Numbered from the stretch's first letter, positions 33,647 to 43,763 are shown. The stretch: 63,959 nt of DNA from Candidatus Methylacidiphilales bacterium (GCA_028713655.1 JAQTNW010000018.1:1-63959), one strand, 5' to 3'. Program-made: numbers and translations. The notes: generated by a model from the letters alone, not told the origin.

Positions 33647-35131
33647 ATGATTTTTCCAACCAAAGACATTTTCCTGGAACTGGCCAAACAGGGGAACTTG
33701 ATACCGGTTTACCGCGAGATCATCGCGGACCTGGAAACACCCATGTCGGCCTTCATCAAGCTCGACACGGGCGACGACACCTTTTTGCTCGAATCCGCGG
33801 AGGGTGGGGAACGATTCGGGCGTTATTCCTTTGTCGGTTCTGATCCGAGCCTGATCTTTTCCGTCCATGGGAGCAAGGCGCGCATCCAGGAAGGTGAAGC
33901 GGTCCGGGAATATGAAATCGACGGAGACCCGCTGGTTGAATTACAGAAACTGATGGCGCATTACCGCCCCATCACGTATGGGGAACTCCCTGTCTTTTAC
34001 GGCGGAGCCGTGGGGTATTTGAGCTATGAGGCGGTCCGGTTTTTTGAGCCGACGGTGCCGCAGGCAAAGTTGAACGATCTGAAAATTCCGGACGCTTATT
34101 TTATCGTCAGCGATTCCCTCCTGATCTTCGACCATCTGGCGCGCCGTATCAAGGTGCTGGTGAACGCCCATGTGCGCGGGGACGCCGGGGAGGCTTATGA
34201 CCGGGCCGTCTTGAAAATCAGGGAGCTTGAAAAAAAGCTGCAACGTAATGTCAGTCACAATGTCCTGGGGGTCCGGCGCGATCTGGCGACTCCCAAGTAC
34301 ACCACCAACATGACCAAGGATGAATACATCCGGATGACTTCGCGCATGCAGGAATACATCGGGGCCGGCGATATCTTCCAGGTGGTGCCTTCCCAGCGTT
34401 TTTCGGCGCCGTTTGAGCGCGATCCCATCGAGCTCTACCGCGCCCTGCGCTTCATCAACCCGTCCCCGTATATGTTTTGCCTGAAATTCGGCGGCCGCGC
34501 CCTGGTCGGCTCCTCTCCCGAAACGCATGTGCGTTGCGTGGATGGGAAGGTGGAGATCCACCCGATTGCCGGCACCCGGCCGCGCAAATCCACGCCCGCG
34601 GATGACGAGGCCATGTCGAAGGAACTGCTGGCCGACCCGAAAGAGCGGGCCGAGCATGTCATGCTGGTGGACCTGGCCCGCAACGATGTCGGGCGCGTCT
34701 GCCGTTATAACACCGTTCAGGTGACCGATTTCATGACCATAGAGCGCTATTCGCATGTGATGCACATCGTCTCGCATGTCGTGGGCGACCTGAATCCGGA
34801 ATATTCCGCCTACGACGTCATGCGCGCGACGTTCCCGGCCGGTACCGTTTCGGGCTCGCCCAAGGTTCGAGCCATGCAAATCATTGCGGAACTCGAGCCC
34901 ACCTGCCGCGGCATTTATTCCGGAGCGGTCTGTTATTTCGGATTTTCCGGCAACCTGGATTCCTGCATCGCCATCCGCACGGCCCTGGTTCAGGACAAGA
35001 CCGCCTATATCCAGGCGGGCGGCGGGTTGGTGGCCGACTCGACGCCGGAAGGCGAATATCTGGAGAGTGTGAACAAGGCAAAAGCCGCCATGAAAGCCCT
35101 GGCGTTGGCCAATACATTTACCGATGCCTGA
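33647..35131 (+). CDS. trpE: Anthranilate synthase component I
   Basis: Converts chorismate to anthranilate with ammonia from TrpG, first step of tryptophan synthesis. Full length (494 aa). N-terminal: [19 protein letters not shown] (the inhibitory tryptophan-binding LLES motif). Catalytic C-terminal: [64 protein letters not shown] and [13 protein letters not shown]. The start ATG is 26 bases after hisF and the gene is followed by trpG after 11 bases, so all three are probably cotranscribed. No leader peptide or attenuator is visible in the short spacer. Confidence 0.97.
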   Translation: MIFPTKDIFLELAKQGNLIPVYREIIADLETPMSAFIKLDTGDDTFLLESAEGGERFGRYSFVGSDPSLIFSVHGSKARIQEGEAVREYEIDGDPLVELQKLMAHYRPITYGELPVFYGGAVGYLSYEAVRFFEPTVPQAKLNDLKIPDAYFIVSDSLLIFDHLARRIKVLVNAHVRGDAGEAYDRAVLKIRELEKKLQRNVSHNVLGVRRDLATPKYTTNMTKDEYIRMTSRMQEYIGAGDIFQVVPSQRFSAPFERDPIELYRALRFINPSPYMFCLKFGGRALVGSSPETHVRCVDGKVEIHPIAGTRPRKSTPADDEAMSKELLADPKERAEHVMLVDLARNDVGRVCRYNTVQVTDFMTIERYSHVMHIVSHVVGDLNPEYSAYDVMRATFPAGTVSGSPKVRAMQIIAELEPTCRGIYSGAVCYFGFSGNLDSCIAIRTALVQDKTAYIQAGGGLVADSTPEGEYLESVNKAKAAMKALALANTFTDA

Positions 35132-35142
35132 AAACAAAGCCT

Positions 35143-35706
<564 letters not shown>

Positions 35707-35721
35707 ATTATCGCCACTATT

Positions 35722-36501
35722 ATGCTAATCACGAGATCAATCGGATATCTTGCCGCAGCGCTTGTTTTGGCTGCGGACTGTACGCTGCATGCCCAGGAGA
35801 ACCCGCCGGCCCAGCCCCAATTCAAGGGGGAGCTCATTTACCTGCGGGATTATGGCACGGACGATATTGCGTATCTTGTCGTACCGGAGCAGCCGCCCGC
35901 GTGCGGCATCGTGATCGTGCCGGATGGTTACGGCATTGATGCGGAAATTAAAAAGCAGGCCGACGCCCTTTCCCGGAAGGGATACCTTGTCTTGGTGGCC
36001 GACCTTTACAATGGCGCGGTAACACCCAATCCGCAGCAGGCCGACCGGATGATCGCCGACCTGATGGAAAAGTCCGTGCTGGCATCCTTGAAAACGTCGG
36101 TGAACTTTTTTCAAACCAGCCCGCGTTTCAAGGTGGATAAGGTTGCCATGGTGGCGGTGGGGGGAACGGCTTCCCATGTGGCCAAATTCGTCTTGAAAAA
36201 GGATTCGGGCCTGACATCCGTGGTTTTTTTGGAACCGCCCGCCCTGCCGGCGCAGGAGTTGTTGGATGGAATCCGCTGCCCGGCGCAGTTCCTGGCCGGT
36301 CCGGATTGCCGGATCGAGAGCACGGTGCGCGCGGCTCTGGTGCAGAATAAATCGGCATCCATTGAAATTCGCGATGTGCCTGCCGGCCCCAACGGCAGAA
36401 AAGGCATGGGCTCGAAGGAATGGACTGCGGCCGAGGAATTTATCCGCCGGGGCCTGACGCAGGAAAAGAAGGAAAACATCCTGCAGAAGTTGTTTGATTA
36501 A
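35722..36501 (+). CDS. Secreted dienelactone-hydrolase-like protein, probably catalytically inactive
   Basis: A 259-aa protein with a signal peptide (IGYLAAALVLAADCTLHAQ) and an alpha/beta-hydrolase core of the dienelactone hydrolase type: IVIVPDGYGIDAEIKKQADALSRKGYLVLVADLYNGAV and later VAMVAVGGTASHVAKF, QFLAGPDC. In the family the nucleophile Cys (or Ser) lies in G-x-C-x-G-G; here the position reads AVGGTA, with neither. The final His is also not evident in GPNGRKGMGS. It may bind rather than cleave. It follows trpG closely but has no obvious role in tryptophan synthesis. Confidence 0.8.
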   Translation: MLITRSIGYLAAALVLAADCTLHAQENPPAQPQFKGELIYLRDYGTDDIAYLVVPEQPPACGIVIVPDGYGIDAEIKKQADALSRKGYLVLVADLYNGAVTPNPQQADRMIADLMEKSVLASLKTSVNFFQTSPRFKVDKVAMVAVGGTASHVAKFVLKKDSGLTSVVFLEPPALPAQELLDGIRCPAQFLAGPDCRIESTVRAALVQNKSASIEIRDVPAGPNGRKGMGSKEWTAAEEFIRRGLTQEKKENILQKLFD

Positions 36502-36848
36502 AACCGGCAAAAGATTGGCCGCGAAAAAGCGCGAAAGACGCAAAAGGTGAAGTACAAAATCAAATGGAGGGACGACCGCTGTGTCGCCCCATATGTTTCA
36601 GCCTGCTATCCATTGCATGTCAGGGGGATGAATGCTGCATGGATCGCCACATGACGAATTTGGTGTGGTGGCAAGTCCGGCAGCCGACGGACGCGACGCC
36701 GCTTTGTGTTACCGTAAACGGCAACCCCCGATGGGCGCCGCGGGCGGGACTATTTGGGTCAGTGGACAGGGGGGGGTTATAACGTCCGACAAACAAGACA
36801 TTCCATGACTGAATGTCAGTCATATTGGACGCTGGCTCTTGATACCTG
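36502..36848. other. Gene-free spacer with decayed repeats
   Basis: No supported gene. GGCCGCGAAAAAGCGCG (36520) belongs to the same low-complexity family as 14170 and 38375. GCCACATGACGAATTT (36642) and CGACGCCGCTTTGTGTTAC (36697) resemble the stretch at 51301-51346 upstream of the palindromes. A short open frame across it has no protein-like features. Confidence 0.5.
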
Positions 36849-37307
36849 TTAGTCAACGGATTCATTGACAGCATCAATAATCTCCTGCCTTGTGAAGCTC
36901 TGTGTCTTTACAAGCTGAGATAACAAATTTAGAAATCTGGCCTTGGCGAGAACGGGCGGCCCACCAGGGCCACAACCGAGCTTCAAGCGGCCACCGGAAC
37001 TGCGTAAATCTTTGTAGTAAGAAAACCAGATGTCGGTAGGCTGGCTGGTCGGCTCGTAGCTGATGAGAAAGACGAATGGCTGGTAAGTATCGTCAGCATC
37101 GCCGAGAGGAATAATGCCACGCAAGTAAGGCTCCCAAACCTCGCCAAACTCTTGCTTGTCGAATCTCTTCTCAATATAGCCATGCTTCCCACACGGGCAA
37201 AGAAACCAACCTTTGCTGTCCCTGTGATTTGCGATAAGGTCAACGATGTTGCTCACCCATGACTGCTGAGCGCATCCTGAATCTGTGCATTTGATGTTCC
37301 AACTCAT
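36849..37307 (-). CDS. Orphan protein with a zinc-ribbon-like N-terminus
   Basis: A 152-aa protein that I do not recognise. Near the N-terminus CTDSGC and, ~30 residues on, CPCGKHGYIEKRF give four Cys in C-x4-C and C-x-C spacing, suitable for one zinc. The middle is aromatic and acidic (VWEPYLRGIIPLGDADDTYQPFVFLISYEP). The last ~40 residues are a helix-rich region. No signal peptide. It is moderately AT-rich and flanked on both sides by repeat-laden spacers, consistent with transfer. Possibly nucleic-acid binding. Confidence 0.65.
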   Translation of the reverse strand: MSWNIKCTDSGCAQQSWVSNIVDLIANHRDSKGWFLCPCGKHGYIEKRFDKQEFGEVWEPYLRGIIPLGDADDTYQPFVFLISYEPTSQPTDIWFSYYKDLRSSGGRLKLGCGPGGPPVLAKARFLNLLSQLVKTQSFTRQEIIDAVNESVD

Positions 37308-37693
37308 AAGATGTGGCTCCGTGGCCTAACATGGTTTTAGTCGAACAAATCCAGTATCGATTAATAGCTCTATAGCCGGCAGTTTTGTCGGATAATCATT
37401 AAATTGGGGGTGGTCCCTTGTCGGTTTTTCGTAAAATTCACGGGATACACGACATTTTTGTCACATAACTTATGGAATATCAGGGTTATCTGACATGTAA
37501 ATATGTAATCCAAGAACGCAGACCCCGAAGCGAATGCTGAAAAACATCCGCCGCGCAACTCCGATATGCATCGCAAGTGTTCCAGATGCGCAGCAGTGCG
37601 GGCAAGATGTCCGCACCCCTGAAGATAGAGGGGATTTGAGGGGATTTTTGTTCATTGCAGCGCCGGATTCTTCCTGCTATCCATTCCGGCCCC
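37308..37693. other. AT-rich gene-free spacer
   Basis: Between the orphan Zn-ribbon gene and the DedA gene. The left 200 bases are AT-rich, and no frame there looks protein-like. The right part carries small hairpins: GTGCGG/CCGCAC around GCAAGATGT (37586-37606 area) and CCCCT/AGGGG around GAAGAT (37616). The GATGTCC core resembles the palindromes near 51.35 kb. Confidence 0.45.
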
Positions 37694-38350
37694 ATGATTG
37701 AATTTCTAAAAAACCTCTACAGCACCGAAGGCATCACCCAGATCATCTCTTCCGGCGGCCTTTTGGTTCTGGTTGCCATCGTGTTTTCTGAAACAGGCCT
37801 GTTGTTGGGATTTTTTCTGCCGGGCGATGCCCTGTTGGTGACCGCAGGGGTGGTGTCGGCAAAGATCGGCGTTGACGGGGCTCCGGTACTGAATGTCTGG
37901 ATGGTGCTGATCGGCCTGACTTTTGCCGCCATTCTGGGCGTCCAGACCGGCTACTGGCTGGGACGGAGGACCGGACGCGCGATTTTCAACCGCCCCGACG
38001 GGCGCATTTTCAAGAAGCGTTATGTCAACGAGGCCCATGAGTTTTACATCAAGCATGGCGGCAAGGCGGTTGTGATCGCCCAGTTTCTGCCCATGTTCCG
38101 CACTTTTGTGCCGTTCATGGCGGGCGTCGCCGAAATGCCCTACCGCCGTTTTGTATTTTTTAATATCTTCGGCGGCTTTATTTGGATCTGGAGCCTGGTC
38201 GGCCTGGGCTATTTCCTCGGCCTGACGCCTTTGACGAAGAGGCTGGATCTCATCATTTTGACGGTCATTGCGGTTTCGTTTATTCCAATCGTCGTCGGAG
38301 CCATCAACCGGTATTTGAAATCCAGACGGACGCTAAGCTCGGAGAGCTGA
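37694..38350 (+). CDS. DedA-family membrane protein
   Basis: A 218-aa inner-membrane protein of the DedA/SNARE-associated family, members of which are thought to flip undecaprenyl phosphate or other lipids. Conserved elements: VFSETGLLLGFFLPGDALLVTAG (the E-x-G-L-x-x-F/L-P-G-D motif), GYWLGRRTGR, FYIKHGGKAVVIAQFLPMFRTFVPFMAGVAEMPYRRF (the R-x-x-P-F-x-A-G motif) and a C-terminal helix. ATG 37694 is the natural start. The gene stands alone; UppP, also part of undecaprenyl recycling, is 2 kb away. Confidence 0.93.
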   Translation: MIEFLKNLYSTEGITQIISSGGLLVLVAIVFSETGLLLGFFLPGDALLVTAGVVSAKIGVDGAPVLNVWMVLIGLTFAAILGVQTGYWLGRRTGRAIFNRPDGRIFKKRYVNEAHEFYIKHGGKAVVIAQFLPMFRTFVPFMAGVAEMPYRRFVFFNIFGGFIWIWSLVGLGYFLGLTPLTKRLDLIILTVIAVSFIPIVVGAINRYLKSRRTLSSES

Positions 38351-38456
38351 GAAAATGCAGAATTCAGATTTTGGCCGCAAAAGAACGCAGAGAACACAGG
38401 TCTTAAACGCAACCTCCGACGTCAGATGCAATGCGCTTGCAGCGCACAGCGGTCTA

Positions 38457-38495
38457 AGCTTAAAACTTAAAACTTAAGACTTAATTCTTTAAACT
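38457..38495. repeat. AT-rich low-complexity repeat before creD
   Basis: Tandem degenerate ACTTAAAACTTAAAACTTAAGACTTAATTCTT. The same kind of sequence recurs at 40080-40100 and partly at 17865. The spacer 38351-38518 also contains GGCCGCAAAAGAACGCAG (38375) of the dispersed family. No gene. Confidence 0.55.
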
Positions 38496-38518
38496 GACAT
38501 CCACAAAACCGTCTTGCC

Positions 38519-39991
38519 ATGCAGGCGCTGCGCGCTATGTTAGACGGCATGTCAACACTGGCCGATCTGATTGCTTCCTTTTTCCGCCGTTTCTCCATAC
38601 TCCTTAAACTTTGTGTCATTGGATTTCTCATCCTGCTGCTGCTCATCCCGCTCAGCATGGTGGAATCGGTTTTAAACGAACGCATACAACGGCGCAACGA
38701 AGCCATTGGCGACATCACGTCCACCTGGGGCAAAGACCAGTCGATTACCGGCCCGGTACTGGTGGTGCCCTATCAATACACTTGGAAAGAGTATAACGGC
38801 AAGAAAGAGGAAATCATCCGCACGGACACGGCGCGCGCCTGTTTTCTGCCCGCCGAGCTGTCGATTGAAGGCAAGGCCGATTCCATCCGCCGTGCCCGGG
38901 GGATTTACGAGGCCATTGTTTACAGCACGAGCCTTACGTTGAAAGGCCGCTTCGCCGTACCGGACTGGGATGCGCTGAAAATCGACCGCAAAGATGTGCA
39001 GTGGAACGATGCCTATCTTGCCCTTGCCATCAATGACCTGCGCGGCGCGAAGGGTCAGATCCAGGCTTCCTGGGGCGGCACAACGATTCCATTCAAGCCC
39101 GGTTCCGGGCTGCCGGGTTTTTCCTCCGGAATTTATGCGCCATTGAAGGGAACTCCTTTGCCCGGGGCTCCCATTGTGTTTTCTGTGGATTTGGACCTTA
39201 ACGGCAGCTCGTCGCTGAACTTCACCCCGCTGGGCATAAAAAATGAAACGCATCTGGCTTCCAACTGGCCCAGCCCGAGTTTCAGCGGCGCTTACCTTCC
39301 CGCCCAACATCAGGTATCGGCAGGCGGTTTTGATGCCAACTGGCAGGTTTCCTATTATGGAAGGAGCTATCCGCAGTCATGGACCAGTCGCATTCCTGGA
39401 GTTGAGTTTAACGAGAACACGGTCGCCCAATCCCGCTACGGTGTGAAATTCATCAACCTGGTGGATTTCTACCGTAATATCGAACGGGCCATCAAATACG
39501 GCATTCTTTTTGTCCTGCTTACCTTTACGGCTTTCTTTTTGTTCGAGGTGACCGGAAAACTTCGCATCCATATGTTTCAATACATCCTGGTCGGAGGGGC
39601 CCTCTGCCTTTTTTACCTGGCGCTTATCGCCCTTTCGGAGTTTCTGAGGTTTGGATGCGCCTACGCGGTGGCTGCCGGCGCTTGTACACTCATGATCTCC
39701 ATTTACAGTCTGGCATTTTTGAAGAGCGGCTTCCGGACTCTACTCATGGGTGTTGGGTTGGCGGGTATATATAGTTTCCTTTATGTGATCCTGCAGCTCG
39801 AGGACTATTCGCTTTTAGTTGGCACGATCGGGTTGTTTATCGCGCTCGGCGCCGTCATGTATGCGACCCGCAAGATCGATTGGTATGAGGAAAAACCGCA
39901 GCCTTTGTCCCCCGATCTCCCGCCGCCGCTGCCCGCCAGAGGCGAATCCGAGCCGGGTAAGACAGTCCGCTCCAAGGCGCTCAGACGCTGA
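38519..39991 (+). CDS. creD: CreD-type inner membrane protein
   Basis: About 490 aa. One transmembrane helix near the N-terminus (LKLCVIGFLILLLLIPLSMV), a large periplasmic domain of ~290 residues (GKDQSITGPVLVVPY at its start, as in CreD), then four or five closely spaced helices (GILFVLLTFTAFFLFEV, FQYILVGGALCLFYLALIAL) and a Pro-rich cytosolic tail. CreD belongs to the CreBC regulon in enterobacteria and affects envelope integrity; the function is poorly known. No CreBC is adjacent. The start could be 38519, 38537 or 38549 (MSTLADL); none has a good ribosome site. Confidence 0.92.
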   Translation: MQALRAMLDGMSTLADLIASFFRRFSILLKLCVIGFLILLLLIPLSMVESVLNERIQRRNEAIGDITSTWGKDQSITGPVLVVPYQYTWKEYNGKKEEIIRTDTARACFLPAELSIEGKADSIRRARGIYEAIVYSTSLTLKGRFAVPDWDALKIDRKDVQWNDAYLALAINDLRGAKGQIQASWGGTTIPFKPGSGLPGFSSGIYAPLKGTPLPGAPIVFSVDLDLNGSSSLNFTPLGIKNETHLASNWPSPSFSGAYLPAQHQVSAGGFDANWQVSYYGRSYPQSWTSRIPGVEFNENTVAQSRYGVKFINLVDFYRNIERAIKYGILFVLLTFTAFFLFEVTGKLRIHMFQYILVGGALCLFYLALIALSEFLRFGCAYAVAAGACTLMISIYSLAFLKSGFRTLLMGVGLAGIYSFLYVILQLEDYSLLVGTIGLFIALGAVMYATRKIDWYEEKPQPLSPDLPPPLPARGESEPGKTVRSKALRR

Positions 39992-40039
39992 GCAAATTAA
40001 GAATGTGGAATTAAGAAGTCAGAATTAAGAATTCCTGCT

Positions 40040-40100
40040 TAAAACCTACAAATCCGTCACAGGACGGATTCGCCGGGTGCGAACTTTAAACTTAATTCTT
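40040..40100. repeat. Intergenic repeat between convergent creD and uppP
   Basis: GACGGATTCGCCGGGTGCGAAC (first 20 bases also at 17844) followed by TTTAAACTTAATTCTTAAAA. Non-coding up to the uppP stop at 40092. No U-rich terminator is recognised in this 100-base convergent spacer. Confidence 0.6.
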
Positions 40101-40889
40101 AAAACCCAGCCAAATCAGCAGTCCAACCCCCAGAGCCAGCCGGTACCACGCGAACGGGATGAAGCTGTGGCTCCGGATATAGCCTAACAGCCATTTGACG
40201 GCGATAAAGGCCACCACGAGTGAAACCGCAAATCCCAGCGCAAACTGGTCGATTTCATCCAGATTGAGCCCGCCCTGCCTATGGATCTTCAAAAATTCAT
40301 GACCGGTGGCGGCAAACATCGTCGGAATGCTGAGAAGGAATGAAAATTCCGTGCTTGCGACGCGGCTGACGCTGCAAAACATGGCGGCAATGATGGTTAT
40401 GGCGGAACGGGATGTTCCGGGGAACATGGCCGCCAGAACCTGCGCCGCGCCGACGACGACCGCCGTCTTCCAACTGATGAGCGAGGTGGGGGAATGGTGC
40501 CGCAGGGAATATTCGGATACAAAAATGAGAATCGCCCCGATCGTCAGCGCCCATGCCACCGGCGCCATGCTTTCGGTCAGTTTCCAATGCATCTTGTCCA
40601 CAACGAGCAAAGCGCCCGCAACCGTTATAAGGAATGCCACGGCGAGTTTGAGGAGGTAGTCCCTGTTTTCATGTTTTTGCCAGTGACGGAAAAGGTTCCA
40701 GAGCTTTTGCCAATAAATAAGGGTCACCGCCAGAACAGCCCCGGCCTGGATGCCGACCAGAAAGAAATCCGAGCGATGGTCGTGTAAAATGTTTTCAGTC
40801 AGGATTAAATGCCCGGTTGAAGAGATGGGCAAAAATTCCGTGATACCCTCGACTATCCCGTAGATGACTGTATGAATCCATTCCTGCAT
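40092..40889 (-). CDS. uppP: Undecaprenyl-diphosphatase
   Basis: Inner-membrane enzyme that dephosphorylates undecaprenyl diphosphate to recycle the lipid carrier of peptidoglycan and other glycans; it also gives bacitracin resistance. The 265-aa protein has the BacA signatures GIVEGITEFLPISSTGHLIL (catalytic Glu-rich region) and MFPGTSRSAITIIAAM (phosphate-binding P-G-x-S-R-S), with eight hydrophobic segments. Convergent with creD and upstream of nothing on its strand. Confidence 0.97.
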   Translation of the reverse strand: MQEWIHTVIYGIVEGITEFLPISSTGHLILTENILHDHRSDFFLVGIQAGAVLAVTLIYWQKLWNLFRHWQKHENRDYLLKLAVAFLITVAGALLVVDKMHWKLTESMAPVAWALTIGAILIFVSEYSLRHHSPTSLISWKTAVVVGAAQVLAAMFPGTSRSAITIIAAMFCSVSRVASTEFSFLLSIPTMFAATGHEFLKIHRQGGLNLDEIDQFALGFAVSLVVAFIAVKWLLGYIRSHSFIPFAWYRLALGVGLLIWLGFKN

Positions 40890-40929
40890 AGCCGCGCAAG
40901 CTGCCTAAAACGCGGATGGAAATCCAGCC

Positions 40930-42621
40930 TTATTTCGCGCGGGCTTTTTTTATGTCATCACTCAGCGTATCGAATTCCCGGCTGATGATGCTGTCCTGCG
41001 ACAGGGGCATGCGTTTTTCGGCGTATTTAAGGCCTTCCTGGGCCAGATCGTACTGTTCCTCTTCAATGCAGGTTTTCACATAAGGCTGGACCACCGCATA
41101 AAAGAGGTTGCCGCCGCCCTGCTGCTCAAATTTGCGGACCAGCTTTTTGTATTCCTGCTCCGCATTTTTCCAATCCTTGGCTTCCAGTTTTTCCGCAAGG
41201 GCGCCGGCCCCTGCGTTGATCGCGAGGTCAAAGCGCTTGCTCCGGTTTTCGGCCAGGATGGCATGTTCCAGTTTGTCGCCTTCGGGGTCTCCGGATTGTT
41301 TCAGCAAGGCGGCCAGTTGTTTCTGTCCTTCGACTTTCAAATCGCGGTTGTAAAGGAACTGATGAATCCAATCACCGTAGAATTTTTTCCTGTCCTCAAG
41401 CGGGGCATTGTTGGCCTCAAGCCAGGCGCCTTCCGACTGCCAGATTTCTCCGAGAGCGGGCATGAGGGTGCGGGCATCTTCGTAAATCTGGCGGCAGAGC
41501 GGTGAATTTTCATTCAGCTTGGCCCAGACCAGCGCCGCTTTGGCGGGGGCGTAGTTGGGGTTGAGGTTGGCCGATTTTACCAAATTTTCCAACTGGCTGT
41601 CATTAATGGTTGTCCAGGTTTGCGGGTCAATCGCGTAGCCGATGGGATAATTTTGGCTGGCGTAGCGCCCGCAATCCGTCTGCCATTTGCCCGGGTGTTC
41701 GAGGTAGCCAAACCACGCATGGCCGCCGTCGCTGCCCTCGCCATGGAAGTAGAGGGTTGGAATGCCGCGCGCTTTGCCGAGGATCGCAGCGTAGTAGGCT
41801 TGATCGACGCAAATGCCGCCGTTTTTTTCAATGTCCTGCAGACGGTAGCTGGGGAGTTGCCAACTGTAAGTTGCGGATTTATAGCGTTCCTCATCGTATT
41901 TGATGCTGAAGAACGCTTCTCCAAACCGGGAGTGGGAAATGTGGTTTTTGGCGCCATAATCAAGCTCCGATAATTGGAGCGGGCAATCCACCAAATATTT
42001 CAGTTCTTCAAATCCGAGTTTGGAAAGGTCAAATTCGGTTTTTTTGTTGCGGCTGGCCTGTACATAATAATTGAAGCGCTGGACGGGGTCCGGGTCCCCG
42101 AGCGGGACCGCCTTTTGCTCCACCTGGCTGTGCGGCCAGTTTCTGGGAAAAGGCTGGTCGAAGACCAGGCTGTAGGCCACGGCGAGAGCGGGAAACTCAT
42201 TGAGATCGGCGTGGGCCGTCTGGGCGATGCGGATCAGGATGGAAAGCGCTTCCGATGTGTGATCCTTGGGTGACAGGTTTTTTACAAAAAGTTGGGAGAC
42301 GGTTTCGGATTTGCCAAGCGTGATGAAGGTTTGCAGCGCCTGCGGATTTTCCAGCAGGGTGTGAGCCTGCAGCCCGGCGATCACCCATTGCAGATGTTGG
42401 AGCCAGCCATTGAAGTCCGGGTCGCTGAAGCAGCGTTCCTTGTTTTTGTCATACGCGCCCGCGAGCTGGCCCTTGAGTTCGTCCACCGCCTGGGGCCATT
42501 GTTCGGGGGTTGGATGGGCGTCCCACCACGCGTTCAGGCTCTGGCTGTTCCACGCGGGGAGGGGGGCCACCTGCGCGCAACAGCTTGATGCCAGCAAGAC
42601 CAATATCAGCAAGGAACGCAT
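40930..42621 (-). CDS. Secreted protein with transglutaminase-like cysteine protease domain
   Basis: A 563-aa exported protein: leader MRSLLILVLLASSCCAQ, then a helical region. Near residues ~290-370 is a transglutaminase-like core: nucleophile Cys in EKNGGICVDQAYYAAILGKARGIPTLYF, His in GGHAWFGYLEHPGKWQTD, and an Asp/Asn in the following strand. The remaining ~190 residues resemble TPR-like helices (AALLKQSGDPEGDKLEHAI). Such enzymes cut or cross-link peptides in the envelope. The Met at 42621 starts a proper leader; the frame extends further up, but only with basic non-conserved sequence. Confidence 0.82.
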   Translation of the reverse strand: MRSLLILVLLASSCCAQVAPLPAWNSQSLNAWWDAHPTPEQWPQAVDELKGQLAGAYDKNKERCFSDPDFNGWLQHLQWVIAGLQAHTLLENPQALQTFITLGKSETVSQLFVKNLSPKDHTSEALSILIRIAQTAHADLNEFPALAVAYSLVFDQPFPRNWPHSQVEQKAVPLGDPDPVQRFNYYVQASRNKKTEFDLSKLGFEELKYLVDCPLQLSELDYGAKNHISHSRFGEAFFSIKYDEERYKSATYSWQLPSYRLQDIEKNGGICVDQAYYAAILGKARGIPTLYFHGEGSDGGHAWFGYLEHPGKWQTDCGRYASQNYPIGYAIDPQTWTTINDSQLENLVKSANLNPNYAPAKAALVWAKLNENSPLCRQIYEDARTLMPALGEIWQSEGAWLEANNAPLEDRKKFYGDWIHQFLYNRDLKVEGQKQLAALLKQSGDPEGDKLEHAILAENRSKRFDLAINAGAGALAEKLEAKDWKNAEQEYKKLVRKFEQQGGGNLFYAVVQPYVKTCIEEEQYDLAQEGLKYAEKRMPLSQDSIISREFDTLSDDIKKARAK

Positions 42622-42743
42622 AGGCACAGGATAGGTGCATCTGACGCACTTTTGCAATAACCTCCATGTGCGATTCCGTGAAAAAAAGAATTGAACCCGC
42701 AACAGGGTGCGGAGAGTATTAACCCTTGTCTTAAGAGTTCATT

Positions 42744-43763
42744 ATGGCAGAAATCACCTTTTCCCCGGCGCGCCTGAAAAAAATTGTCCAGCGGATGCAG
42801 GAATTGCGCATCCTCGTCATCGGCGACCTGATGCTGGATGAATTTGTATGGGGCAAGGTCACCCGCATTTCTCCCGAGGCGCCGGTGCCGGTCGTGCATG
42901 TGACCCAGGAAACCGCGATGCCGGGCGGCGCGGCCAACGTGGCCCGCAACCTGGCGGATTTTGGAATCAAAGTCGGTGTTTGCGGTGTGTTGGGCAAGGA
43001 TGCGGCGGGTGAAAATCTGGCCCGCCTGCTGCGCAAAGCCAGGATGGACACCAAGGGCTTGTTTATCGAAAACCGTTTTTCCACGATTGTCAAAACCCGG
43101 ATCATTGCGCGCCATCAACAGGTGGTTCGTGTGGACCGCGAAGCGCCGCTGAAATTTCGCGAGTCGGAAATCGAGCAAATCCGTTCCTTTTTGAAGAAGG
43201 AGATTGAAGGGTATGACGCGGTGATTGTGGAAGATTACGGCAAGGGCTTTTTGACCCAGGAAATCTACGACGAAGTGGCGGAACTGGCGAAACCCAAAAA
43301 CCTGATCATCGCCGTGGACCCCAACCCCAACAATCCCCTGAACTTTACCGGGGCGACGGTGGTGAAGCCGAACCGCCTCGAAGCCTGCGCGGCCTGCGGC
43401 ATTGCCGATGTGGAGGAGAATGACAAACTTGACGCCGTGGGCCGTGATCTTCTCGAACGCTGGCAACTGCCGTATCTGCTCATCACCCTGGGCGAGCACG
43501 GCATGATGTTGTACCAGCGGTTTCTGCCGCCGCACCACACGCCCACGCGGGCGCGGGAGGTTTTTGATGTGTCAGGCGCGGGCGATACGGCGATCTCATT
43601 TTTTACGGCCGCGCTGGCTGCGGGATTGAACGGCAACGAAGCCGCCGAGATCGCCAACCATGCCGCCGGCGTGGTGGTCAGCAAGCTGGGCACGGCCACA
43701 CTCCAGCCGGAGGAATTGATCGAAGCGATTGCCAATGATGAAAAAACGAGCGGTATTTCTTGA
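42744..43763 (+). CDS. hldE: D-glycero-beta-D-manno-heptose-7-phosphate kinase (HldE kinase domain)
   Basis: PfkB-family kinase of 339 aa that phosphorylates heptose-7-phosphate at C1 for LPS inner-core heptose. Features: RILVIGDLMLDEFVWGKVTRISPEAPVPVV (the family-specific N-terminus), MPGGAANVARNLADFG, QVVRVDREAP, DYGKGFLT, VVKPNRLEACA and the anion-hole motif VFDVSGAGDTAISFF. The nucleotidyltransferase half of bifunctional HldE is absent, so ADP-heptose formation must use a separate protein. It opens the LPS operon and its end overlaps gmhB. Confidence 0.92.
   Translation: MAEITFSPARLKKIVQRMQELRILVIGDLMLDEFVWGKVTRISPEAPVPVVHVTQETAMPGGAANVARNLADFGIKVGVCGVLGKDAAGENLARLLRKARMDTKGLFIENRFSTIVKTRIIARHQQVVRVDREAPLKFRESEIEQIRSFLKKEIEGYDAVIVEDYGKGFLTQEIYDEVAELAKPKNLIIAVDPNPNNPLNFTGATVVKPNRLEACAACGIADVEENDKLDAVGRDLLERWQLPYLLITLGEHGMMLYQRFLPPHHTPTRAREVFDVSGAGDTAISFFTAALAAGLNGNEAAEIANHAAGVVVSKLGTATLQPEELIEAIANDEKTSGIS

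Noticed and set aside
33941-35137. Open frame of 398 codons antisense to trpE
   Set aside because: Shadow of trpE; no signal, motif or start context.
36564-36782. 72-codon frame in the spacer after the hydrolase-like gene
   Set aside because: Composed of decayed repeat sequence shared with other spacers; no ribosome site or protein-like pattern.
37308-37693. CRISPR array in the AT-rich spacer
   Set aside because: No regularly spaced identical repeats; only single small hairpins.
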